From Aquisalimonas sp. 2447 (GTDB taxonomy: Bacteria > Pseudomonadota > Gammaproteobacteria > Nitrococcales > Aquisalimonadaceae), in NCBI RefSeq assembly GCF_012044895.1, contig NZ_CP050695.1:3378501-3442500 (forward strand): a stretch of DNA of 64,000 nucleotides, read 5' to 3'. The notes under the pieces are model-generated. The model was not told the origin of the DNA. It did no database searches and saw only the letters and a program-made list of their open reading frames with translations. The position numbers and the translations under genes are program-made. Numbering within the stretch: position 1 is the stretch's first letter; every line of letters begins with the position of its first letter. This document shows positions 45,683 through 54,836 of the stretch, piece after piece.

Positions 45683-47461
45683 CTAACCCTGTGCCGTTTT
45701 CCGCAAGCGCAACCCGAGCTCCCGCAACTGCGCCTCGCCCACGGGCGCGGGGGCCTCGGTGAGCAGGCAGCTCGCGGTCTGGGTCTTGGGGAAGGCCATG
45801 ACGTCGCGGATGGAGTGAGAGCCGGTCATGAGCATGACCAGGCGATCGAGACCGAAGGCGATGCCGCCGTGAGGCGGTGCGCCGTATTCCAGGGCGTCCA
45901 GCAGGAAGCCGAACTTCTCCCGGGCTTCCTCCTCGCCGATGCCGAGCAGGCCCAGCACAGCGCGCTGCATGTCGGGGCGGTGGATACGGATGGAGCCACC
46001 ACCGATCTCGGTGCCGTTGAGCACCATGTCGTAGGCGCGGGAGAGGAGCTGTTCGGCATCGGCCGACTGCAGTTCGTCCACGCTCTCCACGGAGGGGGAC
46101 GTGAAGGGGTGATGCAGGGCGTACAGGCGCTTGTCGCCCTCGTCGTACTCGAACATGGGGAAATCCACCACCCATACCGGGCGCCAGCCGGCTTCCACCA
46201 GGCCGCGGTCGTGGCCGATCTGCACGCGCAGGGCGCCCAGGGCCTCGTTGACGATCTTGGCGCGGTCGGCGCCGAAGAAGATGAGGTCGCCGGCCTCGGC
46301 GCCGGTGCGCTCGAGGATGCCGGTGACGGCTTCGTCCGGCAGGAACTTGAGGATGGGCGACTGCAGGCCTTCGCGGCCCTGGGCCGGGTCGTTCACCTTG
46401 ATGTACGCCAGGCCCTTGGCGCCGTAGCGGCCGACGAAGTCAGTGTAAGTGTCGATTTCCTTACGGGTGAGCTCGCCACCTGTGGGCACGCGCAGCGCGG
46501 CGACGCGGCCCTTGGGATCCCCGGCCGGGCCGGAGAAGACCTTGAATTCCACGTCGGTGAGCAGATCGGCGACTTCCACCAGTTCCAGCGGGATGCGCAG
46601 GTCCGGGCGGTCGATGCCGAAGCGGTGCACCGCCTCGGCGTAGGTCATGCGCGGGAACGGCTGCGGCAGCTCCTGGCCCAGCACGTTGCGGAACAGCCCG
46701 GCGATCATGCCCTCCATGAGATCCATGATGCCGTTCTCGTCCATGAACGACGTCTCAATGTCGAGCTGGGTGAACTCGGGCTGGCGGTCGGCGCGCAGGT
46801 CTTCGTCCCGGAAGCAGCGGGTGATTTGGTAGTAGCGGTCCATGCCGGACATCATCAGCAACTGCTTGAAGAGCTGCGGCGATTGCGGCAGGGCGTAGAA
46901 CTCCCCCTGGTGGACGCGGCTCGGCACCAGGTAGTCCCGGGCGCCTTCGGGGGTGGCGCGGGTCAGCATCGGCGTTTCGATGTCCATGAAGCCCTCGCCG
47001 TCCAGGAAGCGGCGCAGCTCACTGGTGATGTGGGCGCGGGTGCGCAGCTTATCCAGCATCTCCGGGCGGCGCAGGTCCACGTAGCGGTGGCGCAGGCGCA
47101 CGTCTTCGCCCACGTCCACATCGTCGAGCTGGAAGGGCGGAGTCTTGGCGGTGTTGAGGATATCCAGCTCGTGGCCGAGCACTTCCACCTGGCCGCTGTT
47201 CAGGTTCGGGTTCTCGGTGCCCTCTGGGCGGCGGCGCACACGGCCCTTGATGTGCAGCACGTACTCGCCGCGCACGCTCTCGGCGGTGGCAAAGGACTCG
47301 GCCCGGTCCGGGTCGAACACCACCTGCACCAGGCCGTCGCGGTCGCGCAAGTCGATGAAAATGACGCCACCGTGGTCACGCCGCCGGTGCACCCAGCCGC
47401 AAAGCTCCACATCCGTATCGAGTAATGCTTCGGTAACCTGGCCGCAATAGTGGCTGCGCAT
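45683..47461 (-). CDS. aspS: Aspartyl-tRNA synthetase
   Basis: 592 residues, the standard bacterial length. N-terminal OB-fold anticodon-binding domain ([25 protein letters not shown]), class II motif 1 ([25 protein letters not shown]), motif 2 ([28 protein letters not shown]), the bacterial GAD insertion (~290-420) and motif 3 ([14 protein letters not shown]). It charges tRNA-Asp. It lies in reverse to the signalling genes that follow; the FmdB gene often found next to aspS in this group is 5 kb away (52589-52939). Confidence 0.97.
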   Translation of the reverse strand: MRSHYCGQVTEALLDTDVELCGWVHRRRDHGGVIFIDLRDRDGLVQVVFDPDRAESFATAESVRGEYVLHIKGRVRRRPEGTENPNLNSGQVEVLGHELDILNTAKTPPFQLDDVDVGEDVRLRHRYVDLRRPEMLDKLRTRAHITSELRRFLDGEGFMDIETPMLTRATPEGARDYLVPSRVHQGEFYALPQSPQLFKQLLMMSGMDRYYQITRCFRDEDLRADRQPEFTQLDIETSFMDENGIMDLMEGMIAGLFRNVLGQELPQPFPRMTYAEAVHRFGIDRPDLRIPLELVEVADLLTDVEFKVFSGPAGDPKGRVAALRVPTGGELTRKEIDTYTDFVGRYGAKGLAYIKVNDPAQGREGLQSPILKFLPDEAVTGILERTGAEAGDLIFFGADRAKIVNEALGALRVQIGHDRGLVEAGWRPVWVVDFPMFEYDEGDKRLYALHHPFTSPSVESVDELQSADAEQLLSRAYDMVLNGTEIGGGSIRIHRPDMQRAVLGLLGIGEEEAREKFGFLLDALEYGAPPHGGIAFGLDRLVMLMTGSHSIRDVMAFPKTQTASCLLTEAPAPVGEAQLRELGLRLRKTAQG

Positions 47462-47773
47462 GACAAATTTCCTGGGTATTCAATGGCCGCGCGGCGCGCG
47501 CGAGCCGGGGTGGAATCAGGGCGGCAATGGTAAGGGGTTGGCGGTGGGGGCGCAAGGCAGCGGGCACTCTGGCGCCATGAGGACGGACGAGACAGACGCA
47601 CAACCGTGATGGTTGACACATTGACTGTAATGAACGCTCGTGCAACGCATCCTGATTCCTTATTGTAGAATCGTAATGAAGCACTTCACAGCGAGCTCGC
47701 TCCGCCGCTCAACTCGCAAGAGCGGCGCCGGTGGCCACATCACCGGCTTTGCCATCGGGGGGCTGTCAAACGG
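47462..47773. other. Divergent intergenic region aspS / HDOD-GGDEF gene
   Basis: 312 bp. No ORF of note. A TTGACA-like hexamer occurs at 47613-47618 and AT-rich TATTGTAGAAT at about 47661, but at poor spacing for a single sigma-70 promoter. No CRP-like or sigma-54 site seen. Confidence 0.4.
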
Positions 47774-49306
47774 ATGACCGAGACACTGGGACCATCAGGC
47801 GACGACGTCCGCGACGCACTGGCGTATTGCCCGAACCTGCCCTCGCTGTCCAGCGTGGCGGTGAAGGTGGTCCAACTGGCGCGGGAACCGGACCCGGACG
47901 CCACGCAGCTTGCACACACCCTGAGCCAGGACCCCGCCCTGGCCACTCGCGTGCTGCGGACCAGCAACTCGCCGCTGTACGCGCAGCGCCGTACGGCCAA
48001 GACGCTGCACCAGGCCATTTCGATTCTGGGGCTCAACACGACCATCACGGTGGCGCTCAGCTTTGCCCTGGCGGATTCTCTGCGCACGTCAGCACAGGCG
48101 GCCTATGTGAATGATTATGTCTGGCGGCGCTCGCTGCTCGGGGCCATGGCGTGTCGCGAGATCGGGCAGACCATCGGGTATCGTGATCCGGAGTCATTGT
48201 TCCTGGCAGGGCTGATGCAGGACATAGGCATTCTGGCGCTCCAGACGGCGCTGCCGGAGCGCTACGGGAAGATCACCAACGACCGGCCCACCCACCAGAC
48301 CCTGATAGAGCGGGAACAGCAGGCGTTCGGTTGCGATCACGCGCAGGCCGGTGCGTGGCTGCTGGCGCAATGGCATCTCCCCGATTACCTGGTGGAGGCG
48401 GTTGCCGGGAGCCATGCGCCGCAGTCTGCGGGGCGAGGAGAACAACGCGAACGGCTCTCCCGCATTGTCTCTTTGGCGAGCACGGTCGCCGAGCTGTTCC
48501 TCGCCGGGGACGGTCATGTCGACCCCGGCGATATGGCCGCTGAGGCAGACCAGCTCCTGGATCTTGACGGTCCTGAACTGACAGAGGCGCTTGACCGGAT
48601 CTCGGAGCATATCCCGGGCACGGAGACCTTGTTCGAGACGACCATCGTCTCGGCGACCTATGCCGCCGGTGTGGTCGATCAGGCCCGGGAGATCCTCACC
48701 ACCCGGCAGCTCGAGATGATCCGCCAGATGGCCGCCCGCGAGCGCGAGGCCAGCGAACTCGAGGAGAGCACGCGCCAGTGGCGTGAGACCGCGCACCGGG
48801 ACCGGCTCACTGGCCTCAACAACCGCTGGCACCTGGATCAGCGCCTCGAGGGCGAGTTCGCCCTGGCCCGTGACAACCAGTGGCCGCTGACCGTGGCGTT
48901 CATCGATCTGGACCACTTCAAGGGCGTCAACGATCAGCACGGCCACCTCACCGGTGACCGCATCCTTGCCGAGGCGGCGAAAACCCTGGCCGTGCGCCTG
49001 CGCGACGGCGACTGCGTCGCGCGCTACGGGGGCGAGGAATTCATCGTGCTTTTGCCCGGCACCGACCGGGAGCATGCCAGCATGGTCATGGAACGCCTGC
49101 GCTCCGCCCTGGAGTCGACCCGCTTCATGAGCGATGACGGGCACCCTGTCGAGGTTACTGCCTCCATCGGCCTGACCGTGTTCGAGCCCGGGACCAGAGA
49201 GGTGGACGGCCCGTCCACGCTGGTCCGCGAGGCTGATCGGGCTCTGTACGATGCCAAGGAACGTGGCCGTAATCGGGTGGAGCGGTTTTTGCGCGACAGC
49301 GCCTGA
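47774..49306 (+). CDS. HDOD-GGDEF signalling protein (probable diguanylate cyclase)
   Basis: 510 residues. Residues ~20-230 form an HDOD domain (NLPSLSSVAVKVVQLAREPD, ILGLNTTITVALSFALADSL, LAGLMQDIGILAL). A short coiled linker (QMAAREREASELEESTRQW) leads to the GGDEF domain with DRLTGLNNRWHLDQRL and the active site GGEEF at 419-423; the variant Glu is compatible with activity. RDGD five residues before the motif is the I-site (RxxD) for feedback by c-di-GMP. It probably makes c-di-GMP, the usual trigger for EPS production; the HDOD part likely senses or relays another input. Confidence 0.9.
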   Translation: MTETLGPSGDDVRDALAYCPNLPSLSSVAVKVVQLAREPDPDATQLAHTLSQDPALATRVLRTSNSPLYAQRRTAKTLHQAISILGLNTTITVALSFALADSLRTSAQAAYVNDYVWRRSLLGAMACREIGQTIGYRDPESLFLAGLMQDIGILALQTALPERYGKITNDRPTHQTLIEREQQAFGCDHAQAGAWLLAQWHLPDYLVEAVAGSHAPQSAGRGEQRERLSRIVSLASTVAELFLAGDGHVDPGDMAAEADQLLDLDGPELTEALDRISEHIPGTETLFETTIVSATYAAGVVDQAREILTTRQLEMIRQMAAREREASELEESTRQWRETAHRDRLTGLNNRWHLDQRLEGEFALARDNQWPLTVAFIDLDHFKGVNDQHGHLTGDRILAEAAKTLAVRLRDGDCVARYGGEEFIVLLPGTDREHASMVMERLRSALESTRFMSDDGHPVEVTASIGLTVFEPGTREVDGPSTLVREADRALYDAKERGRNRVERFLRDSA

Positions 49307-49376
49307 GGGCCGTGAACGTCGATAACGTGGTTCTTGTCGGTCGGCGACGACAAACAATTGTTGACTGTCGCCAGAA

Positions 49377-49392
49377 TGTGACACACTTCACA
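49377..49392. promoter_or_regulatory. CRP/Vfr-type binding site
   Basis: TGTGA-CACACT-TCACA core, ~134 bp upstream of the PAS-GGDEF start at 49526 and 70 bp after the HDOD-GGDEF stop. Third site of the same type within 4 kb. Confidence 0.7.
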
Positions 49393-49525
49393 ACTTCAAA
49401 AGCCTGCGGCCGCAAGCGATGCCGGCGTTCGGGTACGGGTGCGCGCCGAACCACGGTCCGCAGGGACGTCAGAACGCCGTCCGACAGTCCGCCTGCATTC
49501 TCGAGAGCCGGCAAGGATCAGGGTT

Positions 49526-51070
49526 GTGGAGCGCGAACTTTCAGCACCAATGCCCGACGCGCAACAGCCCCTTGGCGATGCCGGGGCCCTGAGGGCGTGT
49601 GTCCAGGAGGCCAGCACCCTGGCTGCCACTGCTGGCGCCTTCGTCGCCGTCTGGGAGGACGGCAACCTGGTGCACCAGGAACACGCTCACCTCGTGTGCA
49701 TCTCGTCATGGACCGCACTTGCGACCTGCCGATGCATTCTCCGCGGCAGCCTTCGACGCATGCTGGTCACGCCCGCCGGCGTGGTGCATGCGCAGCTCGC
49801 ATCCCCGGATTCGGGCAAGCCCACGCCCCGGGCCGCGAAAGGGACGGCGCAGCTTGCCTTCCGCTATATCCGCCGCCCCTTTGCGGCCGTCACCTTCGGT
49901 GACGCTTGGCAGCGGCGACGCGGTGTCATGCTGATTGCGTACGCGGACGACGCGGAGCCGACGAAGGCGGATCTGGACGCGCTTGCCCGCATTGCCAGCC
50001 ATGCCCACCTCCCGGGCAGCTCCGCCGGTGAGGCGGCGAGCGACGATGAAGGTCCCGACGTTGCTTCGGCAGATGCAACGGCCGCCGCAACTGCCGGGTT
50101 TGGTGAGCAGGCCAAGCCGGCGGCGCCACCGGACGTGCGGCAGGGAAGTTTTGCCAGACAACTGCACGACACGCTGGACAACATTCCGGACGCCTTGTGC
50201 CTGCTCGACCAGCAGTGGCGCTTCACCTTCCTCAATCAGCGCTGTGAGCGCATGATCGGACGCACCCGGATGGATCTTCTCGGGCAGGTGATCTGGGAGG
50301 CCTTTCCGCAGCTCGATCGCTCCGCGCTGCTCGCCGCCCACGAGGACGCGCGCCTGAATCAGGTGTCCCGAACGGTGGAGGTGCATCTGGCCGCCATCGG
50401 CGCGGATTTCGAGATCCGCATCCATCCCGGTCGCCACGGCATCATGCTCTACTTCCAGGACATCACCGAGCGCAAGCGGAAAGAGCGCGAAGTCGAACAC
50501 CTGGCCCAACACGACACGCTTACGGGGCTGCCGAACCGCTTTGCCCTGGAGCAGGTCCTGGAGCAGCAGAGCCGACAGCCCGCGCGCTGGGCAGGCTTCT
50601 ATGCTGTGCTGTTCATCGACCTGGACGGCTTCAAGGACATCAATGACACCTGCGGCCACGTGGAGGCCGACGGGGTACTTGTTGAAGTCGGCCGCCGGCT
50701 GCAGGAGGCCGTGCGCAACCAGGACACGGTTGCCCGCTACGGCGGCGACGAGTTCGTCGTCGTCCTGTGCGGGCTCAGCGATGATGCCGCCGCCGCGACA
50801 GAGGAAACCGAACGGGTGGCGCACAAGCTTCTGGACGCCGTTCGGGCACCGATCCTCGTCGGCGGCCGGACACGGCGGATTGATGCGAGCATCGGCGCGG
50901 CCATCAGCCCGATCGGTAAGGGCGAGGCCCAATGCCTCCTGCGTCAGGCCGACACGGCGATGTATCGGGCCAAACGCAGCCACACCGGTCAGATCGGCGT
51001 CTTTGACGGCGGCAGGACCGACTCCGTGCTGGCGGTTGAAACGCGGGACCGTTCGTCGGCGGGCTACTAA
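49526..51070 (+). CDS. PAS-GGDEF protein (probable diguanylate cyclase)
   Basis: 514 residues from GTG 49526 with AAGGA 9 bp upstream; an ATG at 49550 is an alternative. N-terminal ~170 residues of unknown fold, a PAS domain (QLHDTLDNIPDALCLLDQQWRFTFLNQRCERMIGR ... FQDITERKRKERE), then GGDEF: DTLTGLPNRFALEQVL and active site GGDEF at 406-410. RNQD lies five residues before it as the c-di-GMP I-site. No EAL domain, so a synthase rather than a hydrolase. No membrane span, so a cytosolic sensor. Confidence 0.9.
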   Translation: MERELSAPMPDAQQPLGDAGALRACVQEASTLAATAGAFVAVWEDGNLVHQEHAHLVCISSWTALATCRCILRGSLRRMLVTPAGVVHAQLASPDSGKPTPRAAKGTAQLAFRYIRRPFAAVTFGDAWQRRRGVMLIAYADDAEPTKADLDALARIASHAHLPGSSAGEAASDDEGPDVASADATAAATAGFGEQAKPAAPPDVRQGSFARQLHDTLDNIPDALCLLDQQWRFTFLNQRCERMIGRTRMDLLGQVIWEAFPQLDRSALLAAHEDARLNQVSRTVEVHLAAIGADFEIRIHPGRHGIMLYFQDITERKRKEREVEHLAQHDTLTGLPNRFALEQVLEQQSRQPARWAGFYAVLFIDLDGFKDINDTCGHVEADGVLVEVGRRLQEAVRNQDTVARYGGDEFVVVLCGLSDDAAAATEETERVAHKLLDAVRAPILVGGRTRRIDASIGAAISPIGKGEAQCLLRQADTAMYRAKRSHTGQIGVFDGGRTDSVLAVETRDRSSAGY

Positions 51071-51132
51071 CTGCCGGAGCCGGTACTATTGTGAATTGCC
51101 AGCTCGGTTTACCAGGAGCCACACCGACACCC

Positions 51133-52356
51133 ATGAACGACATCCCTTCCCCGGATCAACTGGGTGCATGGAAGCCATTGGACGAACTCGGCGGCGAGAG
51201 GCTGGAGCGCCTGCATGCCAAGGCCTCGGCGGAACGGCTGAAGCGCGGCGTCCGACTGGAGGCGGCCAGGGAGACACGGCATCTGGTGTATCTGCTGAAG
51301 GGCCGGGCCAGCGTGTCCGAACCGGATGGCGAGGGCGCCTTCATCGAGGCCGGGTCGGCCACATCCGCGCACCCCCTCTTTGACGGGCTGTCACGGCGCG
51401 CGGTGGCTCGCCTGGACAGCGGCTCGGTGGTGATGCGACTGCCCCGATCACTGTTCGATCTGCTGCTGGACGAACAGCGCCAATCGGCCTACCAGGTGCA
51501 GGAGACCTACGTCGGCGACAGTAGCATGCGACTGGTTCAGCGCCTGCTCACGGAGATTCACGGCAACAGGCTGGAACTCCCGGTGATGCCGAAAATCGCC
51601 CGGCATCTCGCCGCCATGGACGAGGACGATGACCTGGACAAGCTGTACAGGATCCTGCGTCTGGAGCCGTCGCTGGCTGGGCGCATCATCCAGGCCTGCA
51701 ACAGCCCGGCGTACCGGCGGCCCGGACACACCGTCACGCTGCTTAGCGACGCGATCGCTTTGCTTGGTTTCGTGACCGTGCGCCAGCTCGCGCTGGCCAT
51801 GACCCTGTCCGCGCCCTTCAAGGTCAAGGCCCCGGAGGCGCGGAAGCTGTTGGCGCCCGTGTGGCGTGACAGTGTCCGGGTGTCCGTCGTCGCGGCCCTG
51901 ATCGCCAGGGAGTCGGCGACCTCACTGAACAGCGAACGCTGCCTGCTCGCTGGCCTGATGCATCAGGTGGGGCACATCCCGATCATCCTCTACTCAGCGG
52001 AAGAAGGCGGCGCTGGCAGCGGTGAGCTCCAGGAGGCACTCGACCAGGTCGGCGGGATGATCGGCCGCGAAGTGCTCTCCTTCTGGGGGTTCGAAGAGGC
52101 TGTTGCCGTGGTGCCGGAGCGGTTGCAGGAGGTCACGCAACCGCAGGAGGGACAACCCAGCATTGCGGACGCGGTCTCCCTCGCCCGCATCCTGTGCGAC
52201 CGGACCCGGGGCGGCAAACAACCCGAGGGACTCCCGGCAGACCGCTACCCCGGCACTGTGCGTCTGGGACTGGACCTGGCCGACCCCGGGGCCTGTGCCA
52301 CCCTGCTGGAACGGTCGCGCTCGGAGTTGCGAGAGCTGCAGCAGGCCCTGGGGTAA
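51133..52356 (+). CDS. cNMP-binding-like / HDOD domain protein
   Basis: 407 residues from ATG 51133 (an in-frame GTG at 51091 is possible; neither has an ideal ribosome site). The N-terminal ~110 residues resemble a cyclic-nucleotide-binding beta-roll (LKRGVRLEAARETRHLVYLLKGRASVSEPDGEGAFIEAGS), but the phosphate-binding cassette is not clear. Then an HDOD domain (ELPVMPKIARHLAAMDEDDDLDKLYRILRLEPSLAGRIIQACNSPAY, LLGFVTVRQLALAMTL, CLLAGLMHQVGHIPIILYS). Likely scaffold/sensor acting with the two GGDEF proteins. It follows the PAS-GGDEF gene by 62 bp. Confidence 0.82.
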   Translation: MNDIPSPDQLGAWKPLDELGGERLERLHAKASAERLKRGVRLEAARETRHLVYLLKGRASVSEPDGEGAFIEAGSATSAHPLFDGLSRRAVARLDSGSVVMRLPRSLFDLLLDEQRQSAYQVQETYVGDSSMRLVQRLLTEIHGNRLELPVMPKIARHLAAMDEDDDLDKLYRILRLEPSLAGRIIQACNSPAYRRPGHTVTLLSDAIALLGFVTVRQLALAMTLSAPFKVKAPEARKLLAPVWRDSVRVSVVAALIARESATSLNSERCLLAGLMHQVGHIPIILYSAEEGGAGSGELQEALDQVGGMIGREVLSFWGFEEAVAVVPERLQEVTQPQEGQPSIADAVSLARILCDRTRGGKQPEGLPADRYPGTVRLGLDLADPGACATLLERSRSELRELQQALG

Positions 52357-52385
52357 GTGCGAGGGCGCGATCAGCGGCTTTCTGA

Positions 52386-52408
52386 ATCGCGACTGACGTC
52401 GCTCCCAC
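52386..52408. repeat. REP-like arm, family ii (single)
   Basis: ATCGCGACTGACGTCGCTCC plus CAC: the right arm of the family ii pair, without a good left arm nearby. Confidence 0.8.
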
Positions 52409-52449
52409 AGCGGCCCAGCTTAGTGGGGCGACACAGGAGCCGTAGAGCC

Positions 52450-52593
52450 GTAGGGCGGATCTTCAGATCCGCCGGTCGGGCTACGACTAACCACCGTGGG
52501 TTGTATATGCCTGGTAACGGCGGACCTGAAGGTCCGCCCTACGTGTCTGGCTGATATCCCCCGGCAAAGGCGGACCTGAAGGTCCGCCCTACG
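52450..52593. repeat. Three REP-like palindromes, family i
   Basis: Units at 52450-52473 (inverted orientation, GGCGGATCT/AGATCCGCC), 52519-52543 and 52569-52593 (GGCGGACCT/AGGTCCGCC with CCTACG tail). The last reaches into the stop codon of the FmdB gene at 52589. Confidence 0.88.
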
Positions 52594-52939
52594 CGTCGCT
52601 TGCGGCCGTTTTGGTTGGGGTGCTCTCTTTCTTGGCGGTGTCCTTCTTGCCGCCCTCGCCGCTGGCGGCCTTGCCTTCGCCGCCGGATTTCTCGGTTTTC
52701 TCGCCGCTGCCGGAGCCGTTGGCGCTGCTGCTGTCGCCGATGACGTTACGGCGGTTGCCGTCCTTGAAGTCGGTCTCGTACCAGCCGCCGCCTTTCAGGC
52801 GGAAGGCCGCGGCGGAGATTTTGCGGCGCAGCTTCGGTTCGTGGCAGGCCTCGCAGTCGGTCAGCGGATCGTCGCTGAACTTCTGGATGGCTTCCTGTTC
52901 GTGCCCACAGTTGTCGCAGAGGTATTCGTAAATCGGCAT
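52589..52939 (-). CDS. FmdB-family zinc ribbon protein
   Basis: 116 residues. N-terminal zinc ribbon MPIYEYLCDNCGHEQ with Cys8/Cys11 and Cys29/Cys32 (DCEACHEPKLRRKIS), the FmdB regulatory-protein family hallmark. The C-terminal half is a low-complexity tail rich in Gly, Ser, Glu, Lys and Thr. Function unknown in bacteria generally; often beside aspS. Here the usual pairing with aspS is broken by a 5-kb plus-strand signalling block. Confidence 0.88.
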   Translation of the reverse strand: MPIYEYLCDNCGHEQEAIQKFSDDPLTDCEACHEPKLRRKISAAAFRLKGGGWYETDFKDGNRRNVIGDSSSANGSGSGEKTEKSGGEGKAASGEGGKKDTAKKESTPTKTAASDA

Positions 52940-53038
52940 TTGTTGTTCCTCCCGGAATCGCTGGGGGTTATATAAGGGCTTTGACGGGAGAACGCAATAG
53001 GGGGAGGTGCCGGCGCTTCATGTGGCGCATGCCACCTC

Positions 53039-53185
53039 GTAGGGCGGACGTTCACGTCCGCCGATGGGCTGTGACGAACCTCTGTGGCCGGCATGTCTGT
53101 GGACGGCGGACCTGAAGGTCCGCCCTACGGCTGCTGGGAACGGCGGATATGCCTGGGATCGGCGGACGTGAACGTCCGCCCTACG
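53039..53185. repeat. Three REP-like palindromes, family i
   Basis: Units at 53039-53062 (inverted, GGCGGACGT/ACGTCCGCC), 53105-53129 (GGCGGACCT/AGGTCCGCC) and 53161-53185 (GGCGGACGT/ACGTCCGCC). They fill the spacer between the FmdB gene and the DUF1614 gene. Confidence 0.88.
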
Positions 53186-53243
53186 CGGGTTGGTGCGGGA
53201 TGCGTACAATTGAGCCTCCTGGACCCACCGCCCGGAGCCTGCC

Positions 53244-53891
53244 ATTCCTCTGCTGATCGGCATTATTGCGTTTGTCTTCCTGTTCGCCCTGATCCAGGTG
53301 GGGGCGGTGAGTATCGCCTTCGAGAAGCTGGGGCTGACGGCGGGGTCGGGGATGCTGCTGTTGCTGAGCTGCATCGCCGGCAGCCTGATCAACATGCCGC
53401 TGTTCCAGATGCAGGCGTCGGCGCCGCAGCAGACCGACCAGCCCCCCTCGCCCATGCCCTGGCTGCGGCGCTTGCAGCCGCCCTTCGAGGGCAAGACGGT
53501 GGTGTGCATCAACCTGGGCGGGGCCATCATCCCGGTGGCGTTCAGCGCCTATCTGCTGGCCACCCAGCCGGTGCCGCTGGGTGCGGTGCTGCTGGCCGTT
53601 ATCGGCCAGAGTGCGGTGTGCTATTTCTTCAGCCGGCCGATTCCGGGCATGGGCATCGGCATGCCCATTCTCATCGCGCCCATCACGGCAGCGGTGCTGG
53701 CGGTGATGCTCGGTGGCGAGCAGTCGGCGCCGGTGGCGTACGTCGCCGGAACGCTGGGGGTACTGGTGGGTGCGGACCTCCTGCGCATCAATAACATCCG
53801 CGAACTGGGGGTGCCGGTGGCGTCCATCGGTGGTGCCGGAACCTTCGACGGCGTGTTCATCACCGGTATCGTCGCGGTGTTGCTGGCCTGA
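53244..53891 (+). CDS. DUF1614-family membrane protein
   Basis: 215 residues if translation starts at ATT 53244. The only in-frame standard starts come later (GTG 53298), which would delete the first membrane helix (PLLIGIIAFVFLFALIQVGAV) that this family normally has. GGAG lies 6 bp upstream of the ATT; an in-frame CTG at 53250 is also possible. Family features: SIAFEKLGLTAGSGMLLLLSCIAGSLINMPL, LGGAIIPVAFSAYLL, PVASIGGAGTFDGVFITGIVAVLLA. Several membrane spans, inner membrane, function unknown. Confidence 0.75.
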   Translation: MPLLIGIIAFVFLFALIQVGAVSIAFEKLGLTAGSGMLLLLSCIAGSLINMPLFQMQASAPQQTDQPPSPMPWLRRLQPPFEGKTVVCINLGGAIIPVAFSAYLLATQPVPLGAVLLAVIGQSAVCYFFSRPIPGMGIGMPILIAPITAAVLAVMLGGEQSAPVAYVAGTLGVLVGADLLRINNIRELGVPVASIGGAGTFDGVFITGIVAVLLA

Positions 53892-53966
53892 GACTCCGAC
53901 ACTGACCGCACGATGCGGTAGTGTATGGCCGGTCTTTTCATCACCGACGACAGGGACGACCCCCGC

Positions 53967-54836
53967 ATGACCACTGCGCGCAGCATTCTGATTTCCGGCT
54001 GCTCCTCGGGCATCGGCCATGCAACGGCGCTGCACCTGAAGGAGCGGGGCTGGCGCGTGTTTGCCGGCGCGCGGTCCGATCCGGACCTGTACGCACTGCG
54101 CGATCGCGGGCTGGAGGCCGTGCACCTGGACATGGACAGCTCCGCGAGCATCAACGCGGCGGTGGAGACCGTACTGGCGAGCACCGGCGGAACCCTCGAT
54201 GCGCTGTTCAACAATGCCGGGTTCGGCCAGCCGGGGGCGGTGGAGGATCTCACGCGGCACGCCCTGCGCCAGCAGTTCGAGACCAATCTATTCGGCGCCC
54301 AGGAGCTGACCAACCTGGTGCTGCCGGCCATGCGCCGCCAGGGGCACGGGCGCATTATCTACAACAGCTCCGTGCTCGGTTTCGCCGCTCTGCCCTATCG
54401 CGGCGCCTACGTGGCCTCGAAGTTCGCCATGGAGGGGCTGGTGGATACCCTGCGCATGGAACTGCAGGGGACGGGGATTCACGTCAGCCTGGTGGAGCCC
54501 GGCCCCATCGTGAGCCGCTTCCGCGCCAACGCCTTCGCCCGCTACCGCGAGAACATCGATGCCGCCAACAGCGCCCATGCACGCGCCTACACGGCCATGG
54601 AGCGGCGCCTGACCGCACCGGACCAGGCCGGCGGCTTCACCCTGCAGGCTTCAGTGGTGGCACGCAAGGTGGAGCGCGCCCTGGAGGCCCGGCGGCCGAA
54701 GCCGCGTTACTACGTCACTGTGCCCACCTGGCTGTTCGGCATTCTGCGGCGGTTCCTCTCCTCCCGCGCCATGGACCGGGTGCTGCTGGCGAGCACTGCC
54801 GGCGAGCGCCGCGTTCCCGACGATTCGGAGCAGTGA
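53967..54836 (+). CDS. Short-chain dehydrogenase/reductase
   Basis: 289 residues from ATG 53967. NAD(P)-binding GCSSGIG near residue 12, NNAGFG, catalytic Ser in YNSSVLGF and YxxxK as YVASK, all classical SDR. The C-terminal ~30 residues (PTWLFGILRRFLSSRAMDRVLL) are hydrophobic and may associate with membrane, as in several lipid-acting SDRs. Substrate unknown. The stop codon overlaps the LpxR-like start (TGATG). Confidence 0.88.
   Translation: MTTARSILISGCSSGIGHATALHLKERGWRVFAGARSDPDLYALRDRGLEAVHLDMDSSASINAAVETVLASTGGTLDALFNNAGFGQPGAVEDLTRHALRQQFETNLFGAQELTNLVLPAMRRQGHGRIIYNSSVLGFAALPYRGAYVASKFAMEGLVDTLRMELQGTGIHVSLVEPGPIVSRFRANAFARYRENIDAANSAHARAYTAMERRLTAPDQAGGFTLQASVVARKVERALEARRPKPRYYVTVPTWLFGILRRFLSSRAMDRVLLASTAGERRVPDDSEQ

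Noticed and set aside
45326-47425. 699-codon plus-strand frame opposite aspS
   Set aside because: aspS has all class II synthetase motifs on the minus strand; the plus frame is a GC-driven shadow.
53921-54835. Alternative frame through the SDR gene joining to the LpxR-like protein
   Set aside because: The SDR frame has GCSSGIG and YxxxK; the other frame is Arg/Gly-rich and only the part after 54836 is real.
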